A stretch of 53,181 bases of DNA from the IMG/VR virus record IMGVR_UViG_3300025849_004161, positions 1 to 53,181 of that record; one strand, written 5' to 3'. The stretch is from a virus. Below, piece after piece: positions 47,553 through 53,181 of the stretch (positions are counted from its first letter, which is position 1; each line of letters starts with the position of its first letter). Below the pieces are notes generated by a model. That model did no database searches and was not told the origin of the DNA. It was given only the letters and a program-made list of their open reading frames with translations. Position numbers and translations under genes: made by a program.

Positions 47553-48269
47553 CTAGACTTTTTGTGCATCAACTTTTCCATAGTAATCAGCCAATCTTTC
47601 GGCCCACTTACCACAGTACTTGTCAAATTCTTCACCTTCAATAATGAATTCTTTAAATTTGGATTCTCTGTCTACCATGAGTATGACTACTTTTCGTATC
47701 TTTGTTTCGAACATTTCATTATGTGCTAATGCGTATGCACATCCTTGCATAAAGTAGTCTTCGATCCATTCGCGTTTTTTAATTTTTTTAGCAGTTTTAA
47801 AATCGATAATAGCATGTTCGCCTTCGTATATACCGATAGCATCTGACGTACCTGCATATAATCCTTTGGCAATTAAGGCTACTTCAACACCCCATAGTTC
47901 ATCTATTTTAGTTAATCCATTGTCGATCATTTCTGACGTCATTGATTCTGCTAACACACTAACATGATTATTACCAAAAGTGTTCCATTCCTCGCCAAGT
48001 ATATACTTTTCTAATGCATTATGGACTTTGGTACCAAGGCCTGCGGCTTCTGTGCTTATGCGAGTTGCTTCTGCATCTCCTACACGTTTACGCCAGGCAA
48101 TCAATGCCGACTTGTCTCCTGTATCTGATAGGATGGTTGTGACACTAGGTACAGGCTTGTTGTCATCACCAGTGTATTGGCGTTGTCCTGACTTTGCTGT
48201 AACTCTTTTTAATTGGGGGTAATTGTATTTGTTTTCTAAAAGGCTTTCTGCTACCACTTGATTGTCCAC
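47553..48269 (-). CDS. MGME1-like PD-(D/E)XK exonuclease, 238 aa
   Basis: VPSVTTILSDTG and GLGTKVHNALEKYI come first, then YAGTSDAIGIYEGEHAIIDFKTAKKIK with the Asp and DFK active residues, and YFMQGCAYALAHNE. These match the MGME1-type single-strand exonuclease clade found in T4-like marine phages. It would trim DNA in replication or recombination. GTG start overlaps the end of the 107-aa gene. Confidence 0.85.
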   Translation of the reverse strand: MDNQVVAESLLENKYNYPQLKRVTAKSGQRQYTGDDNKPVPSVTTILSDTGDKSALIAWRKRVGDAEATRISTEAAGLGTKVHNALEKYILGEEWNTFGNNHVSVLAESMTSEMIDNGLTKIDELWGVEVALIAKGLYAGTSDAIGIYEGEHAIIDFKTAKKIKKREWIEDYFMQGCAYALAHNEMFETKIRKVVILMVDRESKFKEFIIEGEEFDKYCGKWAERLADYYGKVDAQKV

Positions 48270-48574
48270 TGAATTGTATTTCCGGTTGATGAATTTGTAG
48301 TAATATTTACCGAATACCCTTTGTCAGTGAAATGTTTTTTGACTGTACTGATTTGATCAGTTATAGTAGTGTTAGTTGTTATGCCATTGTAGGCTTGGTA
48401 ATAAGAAGTATTACCAGTCATTGTTGTTCCTGTTGATTGTATTAGTTGCAATGAACCTGCACTTATGTTTGATAAGACATTGGCTTCGAGTGCTCTGACT
48501 TCATTAAGAATTACAACACTATCTCGGCTTCTTCTACGAGCCTCTGTTGCGTTTATAAAAATACTATCAGACAT
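48251..48574 (-). CDS. Conserved-type small phage protein, 107 aa
   Basis: ATEARRRSRDSVVILNEVRA then LEANVLSNISAGSL, a helix followed by a Thr/Asn-rich strand region ending IQWTIKW. Likely virion-associated from neighbours; no function known. Overlaps both flanking genes. Confidence 0.7.
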   Translation of the reverse strand: MSDSIFINATEARRRSRDSVVILNEVRALEANVLSNISAGSLQLIQSTGTTMTGNTSYYQAYNGITTNTTITDQISTVKKHFTDKGYSVNITTNSSTGNTIQWTIKW

Positions 48575-48923
48575 TTAGTTCATCTCCTATGCCTTGGTTA
48601 GCGGCCGATGTTGCCAAGTTAGAAACATTATTTTCCATGTCTTCTGGTTCTGGTACCATTTCGTCTGGCACATTTCCAGGTGTATTAAATTCTATTTCTG
48701 AATTGTCTACGTTTGCAATTAAGTTTTCAAACTCTGGTGACTCTAAAATTAATCTAAGCATTGCTTTTGAAATTGGAATACCTAAATTGTTTACTTCTTC
48801 TACAAATGCATCAAGACTTGCAGACTGCACACCACCGTCTATTTTGTTAATAACAAGTTCCTTAACGTCTGATGTAACATCATTCATGTCAGATTCTGTG
48901 AGTGCAAAGTCCGTAAACCTCAT
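48567..48923 (-). CDS. Acidic virion-type protein, 118 aa
   Basis: Short, acidic and helical, with FEEVNNLGI-type helices replaced here by FVEEVNNLGIPISKAM and a disordered C-terminal tail. It begins 2 nt after the 399-aa gene stop. No family recognised. Confidence 0.65.
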   Translation of the reverse strand: MRFTDFALTESDMNDVTSDVKELVINKIDGGVQSASLDAFVEEVNNLGIPISKAMLRLILESPEFENLIANVDNSEIEFNTPGNVPDEMVPEPEDMENNVSNLATSAANQGIGDELNV

Positions 48924-48925
48924 GA

Positions 48926-50125
48926 TTAAATCTTTTCTGCTCTACCTAGAGGTTCTTCTTCAGGTCCTGCTTCTGCGTCTGCACCAGCAAAATCATCTAC
49001 TGGTTCATCTAGTGCTGGTTCCATCATGTCACCACCTAGTGGATCTTCTGATGGCATTGGTGCGGCTGATTCTTCTCCAGTCATTGTACCAATAAGAGCG
49101 TCGACACCTTCTTTTGAACTTTTGTTAGCATCAAGTAAAGAACTTAGTAATCCTTCCATTTGATTTTTGAATTCTGCGGCTTTTTGTGCACCAAATTCAT
49201 GTGCCATTGAATCAGCAATTGAAGGTATATCTTCGTTTGCCATTCTACCGATTCTTTCAATGTGGTCTTGAATGTCGTTACTTAAGGCTCTTGCCGCCAT
49301 AACAACTTCTGCTTCTTCAACACTAGTACCTGAAATTTCTTCAGTAATTGTGTCATCTCCAACCATCTCGCTTACTAGATCATCTAAGAATGTTTCAAAT
49401 TGCTTCATTTCTTTTAAGTCTGTTATTCCATATTTTTTTGCCATATTATCTACCTTATTTGCTTTTTCTATATCAACACTTTCTAATTCTGAAAATAGTT
49501 CGCCTAATGCAAATTCTTTCCAATTATCTTTTCCTAGATAATCACCAATTAGTTCTGCTAACATTTCTTCCGTAGCATTTTCGAAGTTTGAAGGGATATC
49601 TTCTGAATTATCTACATTAATTTTTACTTCTGGTTCGTCAATAACGTCCATTATTTCGTCTTCTATGTCTTCTTGCATACTGCCATCGAACATAGGCATT
49701 ATTTTTTCTGCAATAGCGGCTAGTATCATATCTTTTGGATATCTAGCAGGCATGGCCTCATATTTTTTACTGCAACTGTCCATTATAGTATCGTAGTCGT
49801 CGCCACTTTCTGCTAATGAGCAACTGTATTCATGCAGTTCGTCCATTAGTCTGCGATATGTTTCACCTTCGTAGTATAGACCTTCGTTTATCATGATGCC
49901 TAATGCATCTCTAACCATAATATTCATACCATAGTTAGGATCTTGTTGAAACTTGTTACTTTTATTTCTTAAATTTACAAGTCTTTTTTCAACATTTTGA
50001 TATGCTTGTTCTAACTTCTGCTTAGGTAAAACTTTGTTGACGTTGATGTCATAATTTTCTGTTAGGTAATTCTGAAGTTTACCTAATCTAGTTAAGTTAT
50101 CTGAATTTAAATGTTTTACTTCCAT
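48926..50125 (-). CDS. Acidic helical virion/scaffold-type protein, 399 aa
   Basis: Strongly acidic, helical and lacking Trp-rich or enzyme motifs; the C-terminal ~60 residues are Asp/Glu/Pro-rich and disordered. Such composition suits a scaffold or internal head protein. Contains several (L/I)xE sites that a T4-type head protease could cut. A late octamer lies at 50147-50154 with GAAGGGA before the ATG, so it has a normal leader. Confidence 0.65.
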   Translation of the reverse strand: MEVKHLNSDNLTRLGKLQNYLTENYDINVNKVLPKQKLEQAYQNVEKRLVNLRNKSNKFQQDPNYGMNIMVRDALGIMINEGLYYEGETYRRLMDELHEYSCSLAESGDDYDTIMDSCSKKYEAMPARYPKDMILAAIAEKIMPMFDGSMQEDIEDEIMDVIDEPEVKINVDNSEDIPSNFENATEEMLAELIGDYLGKDNWKEFALGELFSELESVDIEKANKVDNMAKKYGITDLKEMKQFETFLDDLVSEMVGDDTITEEISGTSVEEAEVVMAARALSNDIQDHIERIGRMANEDIPSIADSMAHEFGAQKAAEFKNQMEGLLSSLLDANKSSKEGVDALIGTMTGEESAAPMPSEDPLGGDMMEPALDEPVDDFAGADAEAGPEEEPLGRAEKI

Positions 50126-50146
50126 AGTAGTCCCTTCTAATAGTTA

Positions 50147-50154
50147 TATTTATC
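50147..50154 (-). promoter_or_regulatory. Late promoter octamer
   Basis: GATAAATA on the minus strand, 21 nt before the ATG at 50125, with a Shine-Dalgarno between. Confidence 0.7.
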
Positions 50155-50166
50155 AAAGAAGTACTT

Positions 50167-50610
50167 TTATAAGGAGATTAACAGTTGACATTGTGACAGC
50201 AAATTGTTAATTGCATTACTAGATTTGTGTTCTGCCTCTGTAAGTTTGGTTTCATAAATTGCCATTCTGTCAAAATTTGTAGAATTTTCCGTCAACTCTT
50301 CGTATATTTTGACTTCTACCATTTTAGATACAGCATATTTTTCTGTTTTTAATATCTTATCTATAGTAGACGTATTTAGATCTTCGCCAGTATTCATTGC
50401 CGCGGCAACAATATTTGCAACAATGTTTAAATGTATTTCTTCGCATACTATTTCATTGTTTTTAAGATTTACTATATCGTAAGTATCGCCATTGTCAACG
50501 ACTTCATATATATCTAAAGTAGCAATAATACCACTTAGTACTTCTTGAAGTTGTGATTTTAAATCAGATTCGTTTACTTGTTGCATATAGTCTATATCCG
50601 TCTTGTCCAT
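50167..50610 (-). CDS. Hypothetical protein, 147 aa
   Basis: Helical and acidic, no family recognised. It overlaps the 73-aa gene by 47 nt, a long overlap but with both frames clean, so coupling is likely. The early promoter at 50889-50917 may feed both. Confidence 0.6.
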   Translation of the reverse strand: MDKTDIDYMQQVNESDLKSQLQEVLSGIIATLDIYEVVDNGDTYDIVNLKNNEIVCEEIHLNIVANIVAAAMNTGEDLNTSTIDKILKTEKYAVSKMVEVKIYEELTENSTNFDRMAIYETKLTEAEHKSSNAINNLLSQCQLLISL

Positions 50611-50785
50611 CTTTGAGTTTTACTAGTTTAATTATCTCTCTTTTTCTTAAATCTTCAGCAATCTGAATTTGCCTTTCGCTCATTTTGCCTTTGTAATATG
50701 TTCCAAACTCTTTTAATGTTTCACAAAATGAGATTTCTTCGCCCATTATGTATGTTAATCCGTATTTACTGTCTATGCTACGCAT
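50564..50785 (-). CDS. Hypothetical protein, 73 aa
   Basis: Contains MSERQIQIAEDLRKREII and a C-terminal Arg/Lys stretch; a winged-helix-like fold is possible but unproved. Its ATG lies within the stop region of the 51-aa gene (ATGCGTAG). It has an early promoter about 105 nt upstream. Confidence 0.65.
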   Translation of the reverse strand: MRSIDSKYGLTYIMGEEISFCETLKEFGTYYKGKMSERQIQIAEDLRKREIIKLVKLKDGQDGYRLYATSKRI

Positions 50786-50933
50786 TTTTCTTTTTCTTCT
50801 TTTTCTTAGTAGGCTTGCGTTTTATTGGTTCTTTGAATAGAGGCATTGCCACGCCACCAATAGCACCTGCTACTGTTTCATTGATACTATTATAGAACGA
50901 ATCTATGTTTATGTCAACCTCTTTTATACGCAT
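50778..50933 (-). CDS. Small Lys-tailed protein, 51 aa
   Basis: MRIKEVDINIDSFYNSINET, a short hydrophobic Gly/Ala stretch, then KPTKKKKKKKNA. The ATG is 5 nt after a late octamer (50939-50946). An early promoter lies inside its coding region. The Lys tail could bind nucleic acid or membrane. Unrecognised. Confidence 0.7.
   Translation of the reverse strand: MRIKEVDINIDSFYNSINETVAGAIGGVAMPLFKEPIKRKPTKKKKKKKNA
50889..50917 (-). promoter_or_regulatory. Early sigma70-type promoter inside a coding region
   Basis: Minus strand: TTGACA (50917-50912), 17-nt spacer, TATAAT (50894-50889). It lies inside the 51-aa gene and reads into the 73-aa gene. Confidence 0.8.
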
Positions 50934-50938
50934 ATATG

Positions 50939-50946
50939 TATTTATC
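50939..50946 (-). promoter_or_regulatory. Late promoter octamer, leaderless geometry
   Basis: GATAAATA, then CATAT, then ATG at 50933 (minus). Confidence 0.8.
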
Positions 50947-50947
50947 T

Positions 50948-52405
50948 TTAATCGCCTAACTCTTGTATAGGAATTCCTAATTCACCTGTGCCTGCTACAT
51001 AATCATCTAGTGTTTTCATTCTTACACGACGTATTAGGTTGTTCAAATAGATATTATAATTTTGTACAGCAATTCTATTCACACCTTGTAGCCAATCCTT
51101 CCATGCTTGTTTATCGCGTTTTAAGTCTGTTAATCGTTTGATTTCTTGAATTATTTCATTCATACGGTGTAGTTCGTCATCGTTTTTATCATAAGATTCT
51201 TTAATATATGGCTCGTATGATATATAACCCATTTGTTTAATCTTTTCCCAACTGCCAGTAGAGCCTAGTATTATAAAAGGTTGTTTAAATATAATTGCTT
51301 TGAGAAACTTTTCTGTTAAAAATATAGAACCTTCAAATTCACTTTCGCCTACAATTTCAATATCACAGTTTCTTCTAGCATTGTAGTACATATAATTATC
51401 GCTACTAAAATTTGTGTTAGGATCAAAGTCTAAATGGTTGTGTTCTCTATCAATGTATGTTGGTATTTTGCCTCTAACATTTAATAATGTAGGGTACAAT
51501 TCTTCGAAACCTTCTGCCCAATTTCTGTCCCATGTTATAGAATTAATATATTTTACAGCACTACTTTGCGTACCTCTCCATTCTTCAGGTGTGCTGTATA
51601 AATTATTGTCAAGTAAATGTTCTTTGTGAAGTAATGCTAAAAACAATGTTCTAAACCCACGTTTTGCATTCATATGTTTATACAAGAATAAATGCGGTTT
51701 ATTAACATCCTCTCTAATATGTTCTAATGGCTTAGAGCATTCCACAGATAAACTCCACATTTCATCAGAATCAATAAGATTTTCTGCTCTAAACTCGCAC
51801 ATGTCTTCCTCTTTTTCAATCTGATAATTGTCATCGAGCATTTGTTGACATACCAATTCATTCCACCCGCCGCAATTAAACATTTTAATTTTGTCTATTG
51901 TAGCATAAGGTTTATTAAGTAAATATTTGTCATACATTTCTCTTAAATTTTGAGTGCTATTTGTGTAATAAGTTTTTTCAAATGGTATACCTACTTGGCT
52001 AACTAATATATGCAATGCGTCAAACAGTTTATCACTGGCATGCCCTTCAGCCGCATTTTCTATTATTAATCCGCAGTTGTGAAAGTTATTTAAATCATCT
52101 ATTGCTTCTTGTGTAATGTAAGGTCTTACTAATTTTTGATTTACAAGTTCTCTGCCATAGTAAATTAGTTCTGCAATACTGTCATCGTCACAGCAATCAA
52201 TACTAATCATGTAAAAGAAACTTTTAGATTCATCAATCTGATCTCTAGGTTTGATAAAACTTTTATCTCCCAGGAAGTGTGTAAAACTATTAATGGTATT
52301 GTCAATAGGACAATGTCGACTGGCATCTCTAAGATGTGTTGGGCCTCTGCGGGCCATGTCTTCTAAAAAATCTCTATACCAATTAGGATGATGTACTATT
52401 TGCAT
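50948..52405 (-). CDS. Phage family protein (paralogue 4), 485 aa
   Basis: The C-terminal block FLTEKFLKAIIFKQPFIILG then MGYISYEPYIKESYDK marks it as a relative of the 7830, 9277 and 15817 proteins. The N-terminal half is different and aromatic-rich. Late octamer 52412-52419 lies 6 nt before the ATG. Function unknown; glycosyltransferase-like at best. Confidence 0.7.
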   Translation of the reverse strand: MQIVHHPNWYRDFLEDMARRGPTHLRDASRHCPIDNTINSFTHFLGDKSFIKPRDQIDESKSFFYMISIDCCDDDSIAELIYYGRELVNQKLVRPYITQEAIDDLNNFHNCGLIIENAAEGHASDKLFDALHILVSQVGIPFEKTYYTNSTQNLREMYDKYLLNKPYATIDKIKMFNCGGWNELVCQQMLDDNYQIEKEEDMCEFRAENLIDSDEMWSLSVECSKPLEHIREDVNKPHLFLYKHMNAKRGFRTLFLALLHKEHLLDNNLYSTPEEWRGTQSSAVKYINSITWDRNWAEGFEELYPTLLNVRGKIPTYIDREHNHLDFDPNTNFSSDNYMYYNARRNCDIEIVGESEFEGSIFLTEKFLKAIIFKQPFIILGSTGSWEKIKQMGYISYEPYIKESYDKNDDELHRMNEIIQEIKRLTDLKRDKQAWKDWLQGVNRIAVQNYNIYLNNLIRRVRMKTLDDYVAGTGELGIPIQELGD

Positions 52406-52411
52406 AGTACA

Positions 52412-52419
52412 TATTTATT
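52412..52419 (-). promoter_or_regulatory. Late promoter octamer
   Basis: AATAAATA, 6 nt before the ATG at 52405 (minus). Confidence 0.7.
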
Positions 52420-52425
52420 GAATGT

Positions 52426-53172
52426 TTAGTGTACAGTTTTGTTTTGTTGAACTAGATGCCAAACTTGAATACCGTCGTCTAATCTAAGGTCATCTACTGT
52501 AAACTGCACAGGCATTTGTGCTAAGAATTTTTGCATAACTTTGATATCATTTGCTTTAACCATTTCAAAAGCCATATCACCCATGCCACTGGCATTCATT
52601 GCCAAATCGTCGTCACTGTCTAGGTCCATATGTGCAACATAGTCACCGTATCTAGGACCGTACTCTTGTGCAAATAATTTTTCTAAACTGGTATGTGACA
52701 TCCAAGTTGGTAATTTTAAATTTTCAAATGCTGATTCGTTGACTGCATCTGGTAAATTGTGTGGATTGACGGTCAAGTGATGTATCCAAAGTGCTCTGGC
52801 ATCTTCGGCATGATCTATTATCCTTGAAAGTCGTAATTCTACTATATATCTTTTGAGGTCATCTAGGTTTTTAATTTTGCCACTCTTAACGTCACTGTCA
52901 ATATATTCGCCTGCCAGTTTTGCACTAGGAGATAAATTCTCCATATCTTCATTTGTTTTCTTTTTGCCAGACTTCATATTAGCACACCAATGATACATTT
53001 TTGCTTTTTCACCACTGCTGTTTTTTGCACGTTTGCGTAATGCTGTAACACTACCATTGCAACTTGCTCCACTACGTTTTACTCTACCTGGTCTGCTTTT
53101 GCCTTTCTTTTTACCATCAGCAAAGTTTTCTACAATGCTTGGGTTTATTTCTTGTGCTGTGAATTGTTGCAT
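52426..53172 (-). CDS. Basic virion-type protein, possibly 5'-truncated, 248 aa
   Basis: Contains GKSRPGRVKRSGASCNGS and EKAKMYHWCANMKSGKKK, a Cys-bearing basic block like that in T4-like marine phage head-associated proteins (from memory); the rest is helical. The frame stays open to the window edge, so the true start may lie outside. Ends 21 nt before the paralogue 4 ATG. Confidence 0.6.
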   Translation of the reverse strand: MQQFTAQEINPSIVENFADGKKKGKSRPGRVKRSGASCNGSVTALRKRAKNSSGEKAKMYHWCANMKSGKKKTNEDMENLSPSAKLAGEYIDSDVKSGKIKNLDDLKRYIVELRLSRIIDHAEDARALWIHHLTVNPHNLPDAVNESAFENLKLPTWMSHTSLEKLFAQEYGPRYGDYVAHMDLDSDDDLAMNASGMGDMAFEMVKANDIKVMQKFLAQMPVQFTVDDLRLDDGIQVWHLVQQNKTVH

Positions 53173-53181
53173 TAGTTCAAC

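Noticed and set aside
1-53181. CRISPR arrays, insertion sequences, integrase or attachment sites
   Set aside because: No regularly spaced repeat array, transposase or integrase motif, or terminal inverted repeats were seen. The only direct repeats found are short and explained by coding repeats or by the oxygenase cassette.

Overview
The window looks like part of a large, AT-rich, T4-like marine myovirus genome, probably one infecting a SAR11-type alphaproteobacterium. Support: T4-type late-promoter octamers (ATAAATA core) stand before many genes on both strands. There are class Ia nrdA/nrdB, a PAAR spike-tip protein, marine T4-like structural genes, an MGME1-like exonuclease, a staphylococcal-type nuclease, QueD, a peptide deformylase and several 2OG-Fe(II) oxygenases. 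Host assignment is inference: the bL33 homologue resembles the cysteine-free alphaproteobacterial type, and phage-borne bS21 is known from pelagiphages. Genes are densely packed, often with 1-4 nt start/stop overlaps, and no gene-free stretch exceeds 300 nt. The longest gaps (10660-10772 and 14071-14229) hold an RNA-like fold and a hairpin.

Layout. 1-7801 (mostly minus): small early-type genes, a sulfotransferase (+), a ferritin-like protein, a nucleotidyltransferase-cupin fusion, bS21, ClpX, and a membrane/coiled-coil protein that seems to continue through a -1 frameshift at an A10 run. 7830-10659 (+): two tandem paralogues of a large phage family. 10773-16872 (minus): QueD, SNase, secreted SleB-type hydrolase, nucleotidyltransferases, glycosyltransferase, UV endonuclease and a third member of the paralogue family. 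16984-25954 (+): virion structural proteins, small basic proteins, a very large virion-type protein and oxygenases. 25951-35335 (minus): glutaredoxin, methyltransferases, a nucleotidyltransferase fused to an acidic virion-type protein, 7Fe ferredoxin, two oxygenases, a GH6 glycosidase, peptide deformylase, GGCT-like protein, bL33 and glycosyltransferases. 35377-36308: tRNA-Thr and a string of tiny overlapping ORFs. 36465-45754: radical SAM enzyme, GNAT, subtilase, PP-loop enzyme, PAAR, nrdB and nrdA. 45755-53172: fibre-like protein, exonuclease, conserved virion-type acidic proteins and a fourth paralogue.

Regulation. Two promoter classes can be read directly. Early promoters match host sigma70 consensus (TTGACA, 17 nt, TATAAT) before the SWIM gene, bS21, queD (one -35 mismatch), the SleB hydrolase, the GGCT/deformylase pair and the 73-aa gene at 50564. 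Late promoters carry the ATAAATA core. In fourteen genes the core ends exactly 5 nt before the start codon, which by T4 geometry would place the transcription start on the start codon and give leaderless mRNAs.

How it fits together. The phage carries translation-modifying genes (bS21 and bL33 homologues, deformylase, tRNA-Thr), proteostasis (ClpX), nucleotide supply (NrdAB, glutaredoxin), 7-deazaguanine chemistry (QueD) and a large glycan/sugar-nucleotide set. The most interesting candidate system is the pairing of phage ribosomal proteins with constant-geometry, apparently leaderless late genes, which suggests ribosome reprogramming toward late viral messages. All functional statements are from reading the sequence only; no database search was run.
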